The notes below the pieces were generated by a model. The model searched no databases and was not told the origin of the DNA. It saw only the letters and a list, made by a program, of their open reading frames with translations. Of a stretch of 64,000 nt of DNA, positions 22,690 to 33,069 are shown piece by piece. Made by a program: the position numbers and the translations under genes. Source of the DNA: Larix kaempferi (lineage: Eukaryota > Streptophyta > Pinopsida > Pinales > Pinaceae); contig BSBM01000870.1 in NCBI GenBank assembly GCA_027924585.1, positions 2,852,001 through 2,916,000 on the forward strand, given 5' to 3'. Position 1 is the stretch's first letter. Each line of letters starts with the position of its first letter.

Positions 22690-23175
22690 GTGGTGGCCGC
22701 TATAGGGATAATTTTTGCGCGTAGGCGGAGGATTTAGTCACAATATGTGCGCTAACAAAAGATGCGCCAAAGAGTCATGAGGAAAAGACCTAGAAGATTC
22801 TCATGTCGGCGTCCTTTATAAATTTAAACTTTGCGCCGAAGCGTCTGAAATAATGCTATCAATTGCGCCAAAGGCTGTCAAAATAAGTCTAAGATAGGCA
22901 CCATGGTTGGGCCGAAAGCGGCCAAGGTAGTTTTAGACTTTGCGCGATAAGCGGGCAGTTTAAATCTAAAAGCTGCGCGAGAGAGGATAAAAAACAATGG
23001 TCAAATTATAGTTAAGATTCTCGTCGAAGTGGCAGAGTTAGGTTTAAGATTTGCGTCAAAGGCAGAATATTTATGGTTAAAACTTGTGCCAAAATGCGGA
23101 AGACTTGTGGTTAAAACTTGTGCCAAATGTGGAAGACTTATGGTTAAAACTTGCGCCGAAGGCTAAAGGTGACTT
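22690..23175 (-). repeat. GC-motif tandem array in the E LTR
   Basis: About a dozen degenerate units of 33-55 bp built on AAACTTGCGCCAAAGGCGGAAGACTTATGGTTA-type sequence, shown here only by its cores: TTGCGCCAAA, TTTGCGCCGAAG, TTGCGTCAAAGG, TTGTGCCAAA. The last three units (23085-23165) are the most regular. On the element's sense strand the core is TTTGGCGC, matching the general E2F site pattern TTTSSCGC. It sits between the outer LTR end and the accessory ORF, like the array in element C. Confidence 0.65.
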
Positions 23176-23345
23176 TGCCTTAGAAAAAAAAAAATTTAGA
23201 AAACTACTTTGGGAATCAAGTGTTAAAGTTTGCCAAGTTGGAGCAAGATAAGCTTCAAAAGGAAAGAGAAACAATTTTTACAAAAGTGCAGAAGGAGGGG
23301 CCCTAACATTTTTTTGAAAATTTGGGGAAGGATGTTGCAGCAACA

Positions 23346-25950
23346 ACAATTTGTTAGGGTAGTTTATTAGAATCTATGGCTATCATGGACTTGATTTTGT
23401 AATGGAAGTTACTGAACTGTCAAAGGTGAATGCCGAGACATGTCAATTCCACAATGTCGAGGAACATACATGCTCTCACAGTATGTAACTTTTTTGCCAC
23501 TCTTTTTTATATATAAAATCTCTTAACCGTTGTTGTAAAAAAAAATGTGTTTTATTTAGTACATGATGGAGTTATGTAATTTTATGCCCATGGATGTACC
23601 CATTGAGACATGGGATTTTTATTATTTGAAATAATAAATGCAAAGCTCCATGAAATTGAAACATAATGTACTGCCTTTCCTATTCTTGATATTGTAACAA
23701 GGAAAGGGAGTTTTGTTCACAAAATGAATATGCAGCTCTTTGTATCTAGGTTTACTTCAATTACTTTACACTTTTCTCTTATGGTGAGCTAAAAATTGGT
23801 GACTTTGTTTCTCTTTTATAATCATGATAAAAATTTAGTTGTTGCTGATTACAATAGAAATCATAATATGTCGTAGCTACTGTTTTAATGGTTTGTTATG
23901 TCTTCTGTGCTCCTTTATTATTAAATTTTATGATCAAGATGGCCATTTTATGTTGTTAAATGTGCAGACTAAATTGAAGGTTTATTTTGCACTGTTTATA
24001 CATGGGATGCACCACATTTCATTTGATCGACATTTTACTAAAGTTGATAAATTGCAAGAGGTATTTTAATTTTGCTATCTATAGTGATGTAGTTAAAACC
24101 TACTGGATTGTGATTGTGACAATAATGCTTTTATATTAAGGAATAGGGATCTCAATAGAGCTTTCTAGGGTATGAGTTAAGATGGAAAGTATAGCTTTCT
24201 AGATATTTCCCTTCTAAATGCAATCTATTCATTTCCCTTTCAAGTGTGAGCTATAGGTAGGTATTGACAACTTGTTCAAAAAATATATACTCTCTTTCTA
24301 AATGTGCTTCTCTTCCTATCTTCATGAGTGACACACAATCTTTTTCTTCCAAAGAATATTCTCGCAGAAAACCCTTTAAGTACCTCCCCATGATTCATAG
24401 GATGGTAAACATGCAAACTGTTGAACTTGATTAGGGAGGCTAACCCTGAGGGGATCAAGCAAGTAGAATGCAGGATCTCTCCAAATTTGGGGTGAGAGAT
24501 TTCACGTCTATGACTGCTTGAGCTAACCCTTGTGGCTAACACACAGATATATACTATAATTTTTTGTCTAATTTTTTTTTCTTTTTTCTGTGATGTATTT
24601 TACTAAAGTTGACACATTGCAATGGTATTTGACAGTTGGGATGCTTTCATTTGACATGGTGGAATAGTTAGAAAAATAAAAAAATACTTTAAAGAGAAAT
24701 AAGCCATGATAATTTTGTCTTCTAAATGATGCGTATTCATTTCCCTAATGTGATACGCAGGTAGGCATTGACTGCTTGTTCAACAATTAACTTCTCATTC
24801 TGAATTTGACTCTTTTCTACTCTAAAGTGAGATGGAAAACATATATGTGTGCATATATATGTACACACACACTCACACATGCACATGCTTATAGAAAGAA
24901 ATATTTGTGCATGTGTATACCATCTGTGTTTTTGACTTTTTGGTCTTTTGCATAGTGTTTTTTTATGTGAAGTATTTTTTAAAATGCATTTTATTGAGAA
25001 GTGGACTTCATTGATAGCTTGGGATGCATTCATTCGTCATATTAGAATAGTTATTGACATAAAAAATATGCTAAATATAAGTATACAATCATAATCTCAG
25101 TGATTATGACCCATATTTCAATACAAATCAAAGAGATCAACCCATAATTTAGGGTATGACGGTGAATGCAAACTCAGTTTTGAAGTTTAAATTTGATGAG
25201 AGCGGATTTTTGCAATAGATGTATGAGTTTCAAATGTATATGAATTCAACAAGCTTGGGAGCTTGACGTTGCAACAATAATGTACACATGAGTCCTAGGT
25301 TTCAAACTTGTATATGGCACTTTGCAAATTAGATATGTTAACAATGTTTGGCAAGCATTGATTGTAATCAACCGTGTTGTAGCTATGTGAACAAACTTGA
25401 CAGTGAAGTATGATTTCATTGTAACCCATGAGTAGAAAACTAATAATATCCAAAATTAAAATTTTCCATGACAGTTCAATAATATATGTGCACTATTAAA
25501 CTCATATTTTACTATTAAACTCATAACACCTTCAAGTTCAGATTTTAAGAGGGTATTTTACATGCCAATGCGGACTTACCTTATGACCAACAAATCATAT
25601 CTTATGTGTATGAGCAACATTGAAGGCTTGGCATGGAACTTCGGAATTCAAGGTTACTAGGAGAATATTTGATTTGCTAGCTATTTGGTTTACCTGGCGA
25701 TGTATATTTTTTCAAAATAAGACCCAAATAACCTTTTCAAAACGTACAAAAAGGTCCCCTTTGCATATAAAATAAGTCTTTAACACCCCAAATACAAAGC
25801 CTTGGTGGGATTCAATTGTGTCTTACGTTAAGGCGACTAATGGGAAACCTGACCATGTCAATACTTATGCAACATAATTAGCTTCAAGCACTATAAGGTT
25901 TCAATAGCTTGCATGATTTTGCTTCTTACTCCATTAACTTTGATTCTCTA
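23346..25950. other. AT-rich spacer with diverged ~400-560-bp duplications
   Basis: No supportable gene. Similar passages recur: TTTTACTAAAGTTGA..AATTGCAA near 24036 and 24599; TATTCATTTCCCT...AGGTAGG.ATTGAC near 24225 and 24735; GGGATGC.TTCATT near 24638 and 25022. This suggests two or three old tandem units. A TATATG/ACAC microsatellite lies at 24843-24890. Confidence 0.45.
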
Positions 25951-25954
25951 TTTA

Positions 25955-26025
25955 AGTGTGCTAGCTCAATGGAAGAGCACTTGCCTTAAAGGTAAGAGGT
26001 TGGTGGTTCAATTCCTCCATGCCCT
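25955..26025 (+). pseudogene. tRNA-like sequence (degraded)
   Basis: Box A TAGCTCAATGG and box B GGTTCAATTCC (one change from GGTTCGANTCC) are present. A D-arm (GCTC/GAGC) and an anticodon stem CTTGC/GTAAG with loop CTTAAAG fit. The T stem has a mismatch and the acceptor stem pairs poorly. Loop position would give anticodon TAA, but there is no long variable arm as Leu needs. Best read as a tRNA pseudogene or a SINE head. Confidence 0.55.
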
Positions 26026-26035
26026 ATATACAAAA

Positions 26036-26195
26036 ATCAATGACTAATTAAATGACCAGTTAACAACAATCAATGACTAAATAAATAGCTAGTTAACAAC
26101 AATCAATGACTACAAAAATGACCATTTAACTACAGTTAATGACTAGTTAACCGCACTCAATTACTAAATAAATGACCAATTAATAACAATAAATG
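26036..26195. repeat. ~33-bp tandem repeat array
   Basis: Five to six imperfect copies of AATGACTAAATAAATGACC AGTTAACAA-like sequence (starts near 26039, 26072, 26103, 26136, 26158, 26189). The AATGACTAA word is shared with the adjoining foldback element. Confidence 0.7.
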
Positions 26196-26567
26196 ACTAC
26201 TACAAATGATAAAATTTCGACTAAAAAATGACTAAAATTCGCATATAAACGACTATTATTAGCTAATTTACACTATCTTATAGCTCGACTAACTTAGTCA
26301 TATTTATTTTAGTCATTAATAGTTTCCTTAGTTAGTAGTATATTTGGTCATTGATTTAGTCATTAATTGTGGCAATTAATGACTAAATCAATGACCAAAT
26401 ATACGACTAAATAAGGCAACTATTAATGACTAAAATAAATATGGCTAAGTTAGTCGAGCTATAAGATAGTGGAAATTAGCTACTATTAGTCACCGACTAA
26501 AAAATAGTCGTTCATATGTGAATTTTAGTCATTTTTTTAGACACTAATTTCTCATTTTGTACTAGTG
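26195..26567. mobile_element. CACTA-like foldback MITE
   Basis: A long imperfect palindrome centred near 26371: left-arm phrases (AAATGACTAAAATTCGCATATAAACGACTA, TAGCTCGACTAACTTAGTCATATTTATTTTAGTCATTAATAG in pieces) return inverted on the right. The right end, inverted, reads CACTAGTACAAAATGAG, matching CACTA-type termini; the left end is a worn ACTACTACAAATGA. No coding capacity. RNA from either strand would fold into one long hairpin. Confidence 0.7.
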
Positions 26568-26689
26568 TCATGATTCCTTGTTGTCCTGGTTATTTATTTG
26601 TTCAACCATTCTCTCCCTCTCTGCTTCTACTTGGATTTATTTGGTTCATAAGGGAAATGGAAAACATGACAAAAATCTCATGATATTTT

Positions 26690-27265
26690 GAACTGAATCC
26701 CATTTTGATCCAACTCTACTTCTATCCACCCACTTTTCTTGGTGACAAAAAATTGGTGCCAGATTACAAGATTGCAAGGATAGGCAGTATGAGGTTTTAG
26801 TTGGAATTCCTTTACATTTTTACTTTGCAAATCCCACATGCCACAAGGACCCATTATCTTGTTCAGGTCACAAATTATATTATGATGGGTTTTTAATGCA
26901 TTGCACTATGTCTTTTAAAAGGTGGAGGGTTTTTCATTATATTCCAACCCCAGTGCTATCCACCCACTTTCCTTGGTGAACAAGAATTGGTACAAGATTA
27001 TGAGGATAGGTGGTATGAGGTTTGAGTTGTAAGTTCCTCACATTTTTTATCTACAAGCTCATATGGGATAAGGATCCATTGTCTTATTGACGTCACAAAT
27101 CAGGATATGGCAGGTTCCTAGGGAATTACATCAACATTTAAAAGCTGGAGGTTTTCTCATTGTTGTCCAACCTCAACATTATCCACCCACATTCTTTGGT
27201 GAATAGGGATTGGTTCCCAAATTATGAGGATGGGTGGTAATATATTTGAGTTGAAAGGACCTCAC
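26690..27265. repeat. ~230-bp diverged tandem repeat, about 2.5 units
   Basis: TATCCACCCAC.TTC.TTGGTGA recurs near 26725, 26955 and 27180, each followed by AATTGGT....ATTA..AGGAT.GGTGGTA and later TCACAAAT..GATATG. No coding potential seen. Confidence 0.7.
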
Positions 27266-27826
27266 ACTAATTACCCCCAATTAACCACTAATTTCCCCTA
27301 AATGACCCCTAGTTGACCACTAATTACCCCTCAATAATCCATTCTTACCACTAATTAACCCTTGATAACCTATAAATGACTTGGCCTACTTTTTTCCAAG
27401 GAAAACCTCTTGGATAAACCCAAGGGATGTTTCCAAACATTCATAGATGGCATATTGCCTAGTAAACCCATCGATGTAGACTAGTGTGCCTCAAACACGG
27501 GGATTCAAAATGGGCACATGTCGCCATGAACCTAACTAAATGCCCAACATCATTGGCAACCACTAGTTTAGCTAAGCCCTAATTGGGTTTAAATGGCCCC
27601 TACTTACTCATAATTGAACCATAATTACCATTAATTATAGTTAGTTAACCCATAATTGACCCTTGTTTACCACTAATTAACCCCTAATTACCCCATAATT
27701 AACTTCTTATTAACCCCTAATTACCCATAATTAACAAATTACCCCTAAATTATTAGTAATTGAGCCCTAATTACCCTTCATTTACCCATAATTACCCATA
27801 AATGATCCTTGACTTTGTGTAGGGTT
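27266..27826. other. Cryptically simple TAATTACCCC/TAATTAACC tract
   Basis: Irregular repetition of short words such as CCCTAATTAACC, ATAATTACC and CCCCTAATTGACC, densest at 27640-27800. Not regular enough to be a telomere or microsatellite array. Confidence 0.55.
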
Positions 27827-28620
27827 CAAGTCCATCACATAGGCCTTCCAAAGAGAGTTTTTGGCTTGTGCGTGGGATATGATGGCCATTTGGGATGTAT
27901 AACACCATGAATAGTTTTTTACAACTAGGCCATGGCTTGGGATTAACTTCTAGGACCTAAGTTCATATAGTTTCCTCTAGGTCCCATAGGTCATGTGTAG
28001 TGCCCCAAACAACCACACATGCCCTACATAGGAAATATTTAGCATATGATGAGATATGTCCATGATTTGAGAATCAACATACCAAGGATGGTTCTCAATT
28101 CCTGTGTCATGGTCTAGGGATAAAAGGCGAGGCACAATACCATAACATATATTTTTATGGGGCTCACATGCCATGTTTTGTTGCTCAGGGTATCACACAT
28201 GCCCATAATTAATAATATTTTGCCCACGAGTTTGATATGGTGGTGATTCCAAGGTTTGAAAGACTTGATATGTTTCTTGAGGATAAGGTTGCTATTATTT
28301 GGTGCAAAAATCTAGGTTATAAGTCCATGGAATCTATCTCTAATCCTTACATTCCATGTGTGGGGACTCAAGCCACAACATAGGCCATGCATATGAAATT
28401 TTTGGCATGTGAGTAAGATGGGGTGTCACATTTGAATTTTTACTACACCAAGGATGGTTCTCACAACCCAAGTCGTGGTCTAGGGTGAAGATTTAGAGTT
28501 TTAGTCCATAACTTGTGGGCTATGTGTGCCCCCCAAGCCATCATATAAGCCTTTGCATATGGAATTGCTGGAATACAAGAAGGATGTGGTGTCCATTCCA
28601 ATATTTGTGATACCTCTTTC
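27827..28620. repeat. ~180-bp tandem repeat, about 4.5 monomers
   Basis: The phrase CAAGCCA.CACATAGGCC...AT.GAAATTTTTGGCATGTG...GATATGGTGTCC recurs with anchors at about 27832, 28013, 28193, 28373 and 28539. Spacings are 181, 180, 180 and 166. A second phrase, ACCAAGGATGGTTCTCA..CC..GTC.TGGTCTAGGG, sits at the same phase near 28080 and 28448. The period is near nucleosome length, like many plant satellites, but the array is short and diverged. Confidence 0.75.
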
Positions 28621-28670
28621 TCCTAAGTTAGGTTCAAATACTCCATCCTTACGTGAATCTTCAAGCATAC

Positions 28671-29520
28671 CTGTTGGGCCTAGCCCAAGGGGGGCATTTT
28701 TATTCAAGTCAAGTTTTGGAAATGCGACGTTGAGCGCAGTTCAAATAAAGACTTTTTGGCAAGATATTTTTTGGATGCTGCGAAGTTGAATGCAGCGCAG
28801 TACAGGAATATAAGGAACCGCACATATAAGTAGTAGCGCCGTGATGTGCCAGTAGGGAACCCGTTTTGAGTAAAGAATGAAGGTAAGGTTGGCTAGATGA
28901 AAGCGACCTATTTTTGGTTAAGATACTCCATGATTACCAAGCAGGTGGGTAAGGAGTAAGGAAGAAGGAAAGTGACCGGTCACATGCACGCAAGAAGCAT
29001 GACATGAACCGACCGCATAAGGTTGTTAGAGAAGGAACAACCGGATGAAAGCGACAGTCAACATGTAGTCAACAAGGCAGGATGAAAGCAACGTGATCAC
29101 GTGCAGAGGATGGCCACGACAGAAGATTCGCTACCAGAAGCCAGCAAGTCTGGTTAAGGGAAAACCATGACAGTTTTGGGAAACCTCAGGGTTTTTGCCT
29201 ATATATTGTAAAGACATGACCTCTGGGCATGATCTATAAAAAGGCACCATTTTGTAAGGGAAAGGGTTGAATCATTGTTAATTTTGAAATGTAATTGCTA
29301 AATCTGAGTGATACTGTGTTGTATTGTTGAAATCCATTGTAAAGGCTCTTCAAGCTGTGTGCGCAGAGGCCTATTGAGAGATAAGAGGGTCTGTAGTTGA
29401 GTGCATAGACCGGAACTGTTGTACCCTTCCCAAAGACTAATACAACAACAGTTCCTGTGGACGTAGCTTCCTTCCTAGGGGTAAACCATGTTAAATTCTT
29501 GTGTTGCGTGATTGTTTACA
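28671..29520 (+). repeat. Possible LTR or LTR fragment
   Basis: TGTTGGGCCTAGCCC at 28671 looks like an LTR start. TATA-like boxes follow near 29203 (CTATATATTG) and 29232 (CTATAAAAAGGC). Scattered GCGCAG words resemble those in element D. No partner copy and no clear end are seen, so this is tentative; it could be a solo LTR or the remains of D's own 5' side. Confidence 0.35.
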
Positions 29521-29934
29521 TGTTTGCATCTATTTATTTGCTTACAATGAATGCTTAAGATCTTGCTTATCAGTTTGTGTGTCTTACTTTTATATGTATT
29601 CTCCATAGAATGAGATGGGAATAATATGTTAAGTTTCGCATATGTGGATGAATGCTAGATGCACAAGTATTTCTAAGTATTAATGGATGCATAATCCAGT
29701 TGGATAAACACTTAAGAAGGTAGATCTCACGCTGTGCGGCTCCCTCGAAGCGCAACACCGGAAGTGCACAGTGTATTGTGTTCCGTCATATTGCATAAGT
29801 TATATAAATAACCTAATTCAGTTGATGAATGGGTAAAGCACTAAGTATAACTTGTTGAAACTGGTTAAGTCTGAAGAGGAAGCCAAGTTACCCATTGCGC
29901 TATCCTATTGTCGAGTAAGCTCCAAACCTTACAG

Positions 29935-30285
29935 TCCTTGGATGCGCGAGTTGTGCAAGCATCTGAACTTGCGGAAGTGCTGATCGTGAAGAAGGAGATC
30001 TCTGCGCAGTCCTCAGTCTACAGCACGATCCCTGTGACACGCTGCTCGTCATATTTGTTTAAGCACTCATCACGCAGCTGTGGAAACCTGATTCCACAAA
30101 TCCCCCATTACTTCACCTCGGGTGAGACCTCAGTCTATTCAAAAATTGTTGCCGAAAGGGCCAGTGAAAAGGGGTTTTGTTGGCTCCTTGAACTGCGAAG
30201 AACCTGGGTATTTATAGAAAACCTCAAGACAGTTATGTAAGCCAACAAATGGTTCCATTTCCATTATAAGAATCCATGATGAGTT
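29935..30285 (-). repeat. Inverted copy of the end of D's accessory ORF
   Basis: On the minus strand this encodes MEMEPFVGLHN, EVFYK, FKEPTKPLFTG and the following 3' sequence, closely matching 58030-58380 on the plus strand. The two copies are in opposite orientation about 28 kb apart (10.6 kb without C). Similarity stops at GCATCCAAG on one side and at GGAAATGG on the other. It lies directly beside the first codons of D's 5' ORF. Confidence 0.85.
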
Positions 30286-30299
30286 TCTGCACTTGAAAG

Positions 30300-30737
30300 A
30301 AGTGATGTGCTCAGAAGAAAAGGTTCCATTGATTGCATAAATTTGGCATCCAGACAAGAAAGAAATCTTGGTTTGGTGCGACAAGATAGAAAGAGACTTT
30401 GTAAGGAAGGAAAATATAAATATGCATCTCTCTGACATAGATTGGTTGAACAAATACCTTTGGAAAGATATTCACGAGATTTTCTAGGCATATTTTGGAA
30501 AGGAGTTGCACGAGTGGTTATCGAGGCTCGCAGAGCACAAGAATTGTTTCTCACCAGAAGTACCGACTGAGTGGACTCCAAAGCTCATTGCGAGGCTCAA
30601 AGCAATAGATAGTCCATTTTCGAGAGCAGTTGAATTTTGGGCTGACAATATACTAGAAGGTTTCGTGACAGAATTAGCTGTGGACACTCTGAAGTCCTAC
30701 ATTGCAGCCGAAGTAGATTTTTTCAAAGGTTTTAGAG
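30300..30737 (+). pseudogene. 5' ORF of element D (upstream of gag)
   Basis: One open frame apart from a TAA and a TAG, both at likely Gln positions. Blocks: IWHPDKKEILVWCDKIERDF, HEWLSRLAEHKNCFS, VPTEWTPKLIARLKAI, AVEFWADNILEGFV. I do not recognise the family. It ends at a splice-donor match and continues in frame into the gag exon, so it may be an N-terminal extension of Gag. Upstream ORFs joined by splicing are known in Ogre-type elements, but this sequence does not look like theirs to me. Confidence 0.5.
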
Positions 30738-30821
30738 GTAAGTACCTCAACAATTTGAGTTTATACATTAAAATTCTTTTAGCTGAAAAAGGTGTTTTAA
30801 AAATGTAGTAAAAGTTTACAG
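30738..30821 (+). other. Likely 84-nt intron in element D
   Basis: Donor AGAG|GTAAGT, acceptor AAGTTTACAG|GC. The intron body has stops in the coding frame. Removing it joins GFR-G to IFESVMVNS in frame, leading straight into the typical gag N-terminal phrase EKTHNLRSGK. Confidence 0.6.
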
Positions 30822-32420
30822 GCATTTTTGAATCTGTAATGGTCAATAGCATCTATAATGATTCTGATGAAAAAACACATAATTTGAGAAGTGGAAAAAG
30901 ATATAAGTGTACCACTAAGAAGATTGGACTTTGCGTAGATATTGATCTACGAACTCATCCCGAACTCATCCTGATAGCCAATCTGCACCTCTATCCGCTA
31001 CCTATTATCCTATTACACTACAGAACCCGTTGGTTGCAAGTACCACGCCTCTTATCTCTCAGAATCCGTCAATTCATCACCCTCCAGTTGCTAATATTCC
31101 GCATCCTCCGAACGTCAATACCATTAACATCGCGGGAGTGAGCACTCAGGCTATTTCGACTTAGACCATTCTAAATCCAACTATCTCAACTTAGAATATT
31201 CTACTTCAGAGCATTCCGCGCAATACGAACTTTAATTTTGCTGCGCAGAACACTAGACCACCTAGGAGAAGGATGACTAATGATATTAAGCTGCCGATAT
31301 TCAAAGGAACGGGTCTAGAAGACCCTGAGCAACATTGGTTTCTATGTGAATCCGTATGGAGTGTTAAGTAAGTTCAAGATGATGCTATGAAGCAAGTGCA
31401 GCTCATTACCACATTTAGTGATAGAGCCTTGAATTGGTTCATGAAGTATTCTATTGGACATCATAGAACCTTAGCAGAGATTAAGGCTACACTATTGAGT
31501 GAGTTCAAGAAACCGAAGTCAAAATCCCAATGTATAACAAAACTAAGAGAAATTAAACAAAAATATAATGAGATGGTTTGGGAATTTGACCATAAATTTA
31601 AGACATTGTTGGACCAAGTAAGTTTTGTCATAGCACTGCAACAGCACCAAGAATGGTTTATAGCCATGTTGTTTCCCCATATTAGACTTTCGTTGATGTA
31701 ACAGAAAGTGGATTCGCAAGCAAAAGACTTGGAGATTGCGATGAAGTTAGAAGCTTCACCAATTGGAGAAACTAGTGCTGGGATGTCTAAGATTCAGACC
31801 TAGTTAGCTACCCTCACATTAAAACCATAGGATATGAAGAAGGGAAAACAAGAGAGACAAGAAGTCTGGTGTACATGATGCAAAGGAGAAGGGCACAGTA
31901 GAGAGCATTGCCCTTTATTTCAGGAGTACCTTAAAAGTGGAGCACCAAGTCCACTAAAGTAGAATCAAGCACCATGGTATGAAATCCGTAAAACACGAGG
32001 CCACAGGCCTGAAGACTGTTATCTAATACATAAGTATGTGCGCACCCCTAAGAATCTATATTGAAATTCTATAAGTCAGTTGGACATGATGAATCCAATT
32101 GCAAGGCATAAGCGAGACATGGAGCATTTGCATGGTGGAGGAGTATACAAAGTGCAGGAAGAAAATCAGCCAAAACAAGAGAATGCGCAGTATGACCAAG
32201 GCGCATACTGAGGCCGTGGAGGATTCCGTGAAAGAGGAAGAAATGCTGGTCCAGGACAAGGAAGGGGAAGAGGCCAGATGATCTGTTACAACTGTGTCCA
32301 GGAAGGTCACTTATCTAGAGACTATACCAATGAATGTACTACTTGTAATTATAGCAAATCGTTTGATCATGTTATTGAGGTCTGCCAAGTGTTAGCGGAA
32401 GAAATGCAGAAAATAAAATA
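30822..32420 (+). pseudogene. gag: Gag of element D (many stops)
   Basis: N-terminal EKTHNLRSGKRY motif. An 11-bp tandem duplication (CGAACTCATCC) near 30950 coincides with a frame change into a Q/P/N-rich linker. The capsid domain is at about 31280-31700 (KLPIFKGTGLEDPEQHW; FSDRALNWF; FKTLLDQV). A CCHC knuckle near 31870-31915 has CKGEGHSREHC with TGA just before its second Cys; another, CYNCVQEGHLSRDY, is near 32287 with the last Cys replaced by Tyr. At least eight in-frame stops. Confidence 0.8.
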
Positions 32421-32879
32421 AGACGTCGCTAACCCAAACATTCAGTTGATCCCAACAGAGAGAAGGCCTGCGGATCCAAGTATCAATGTAGTGACACGAA
32501 GTGGCACTACGACATGGAGAGATAGAGGAGCAGAAGCCTCAAATTCTGGAGATTTTAACACTAAACAGACTCCTCTTGAAACAATTTGGATCAGAAAAGA
32601 TAGTGGGAAGACACCTGCTTTAACTTGGATCAAAACAAAGAAGTCTTTGAAGAAGTGCAGAACATTTTCAAAGAATAAGCACCTGCATCACCAATAATCC
32701 CGTTACGCAGTGAACTACCGCATATAGAATATATGTCGGCCGCTTATGACAAGACGTGACACGCAGCAGAGACAGGCACCTCTGTTGCACAGTTCCTAAG
32801 GAGCTGCATGAAATTAATGAAGATCCCAGGTGTTGTAGCATAATTACAAAAGTTATTAAATCAGTATGAACCATGCAAC

Positions 32880-33069
32880 GAGAAGGAGACTATCAAGCAC
32901 ACAGTCCATCAGATTAAGAACCATAAGAGACCAGGCAGAGAAATGAGGCTCATTGCGCAGATAGGAGACTATGAGATGGACGAGATCATCCTTGATCTAG
33001 GATATGGAGTAAATGTCCGAACTAAGAATACATGGTAGCATATGGGGAGACCAAAGTTGTTATGGTCAC
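32880..33069 (+). pseudogene. Protease of D, first part (interrupted by C)
   Basis: Contains the retropepsin active-site block IILDLGYGVNV, followed by TW and a TAG where Gln is usual. Ends at the GTCAC target site, where element C is inserted. The frame resumes at 50529. Confidence 0.8.
33065..33069. repeat. Target-site duplication of element C, left copy (GTCAC)
   Basis: GTCAC directly before the left LTR, repeated at 50524-50528 directly after the right LTR. Confidence 0.92.

Larger units (their letters stand above)
1..23345 (-). mobile_element. Element E: partial Ty3/gypsy retrotransposon, split by element B
   Basis: Minus-strand element entering from the left edge. Reading leftward from 23345 it has a long 5' LTR carrying an accessory ORF, a primer-binding region next to position 1911, then gag (1896 to the edge). 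Element B (4064-19293) interrupts the LTR. Pol and the 3' LTR lie outside the window. Gag resembles that of element C (shared pattern YY..aL..P.AM.VKR), and the accessory ORF is also homologous to that of C, so E and C belong to one lineage. The element's existence is well supported by gag, PBS context and the ORF. The outer LTR boundary is inferred. Confidence 0.7.
1911..23345 (-). repeat. 5' LTR of element E (inferred ends, interrupted by B)
   Basis: Inner end: TGTTGCTGC begins at 1911, directly beside the putative PBS. Outer end: GCAGCAACA ends at 23345, giving a perfect 9-bp terminal inverted repeat TGTTGCTGC/GCAGCAACA. Without B and one TSD copy the LTR would be about 6.2 kb. It contains, in minus-strand order, a GC-motif array (23175-22690), a TATA-like tract (22186-22173), the accessory ORF (21482-2809) and a second TATA box (2608-2600). 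The partner LTR is outside the window, so the outer end rests only on the inverted repeat and on the parallel with element C. Confidence 0.45.

Noticed and set aside
22690-23175. CRISPR-like array (also 37380-37790)
   Set aside because: Units are degenerate and irregular in length, there are no unique spacers, and the context is a plant retrotransposon LTR.
25955-26025. Functional tRNA gene
   Set aside because: The acceptor stem pairs poorly, the T stem has a mismatch and box B is altered; the anticodon and arm types disagree.
27640-27800. Telomere-like or interstitial telomeric repeat (CCCTAA-like words)
   Set aside because: Words are irregular CCCCTAATTA forms, not TTTAGGG/CCCTAAA arrays.
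29908-30240. 110-codon plus-strand ORF and its look-alike at 58361-58074 (minus)
   Set aside because: Both are antisense readings of the end of the D accessory ORF; the inverted repeat makes them appear conserved.
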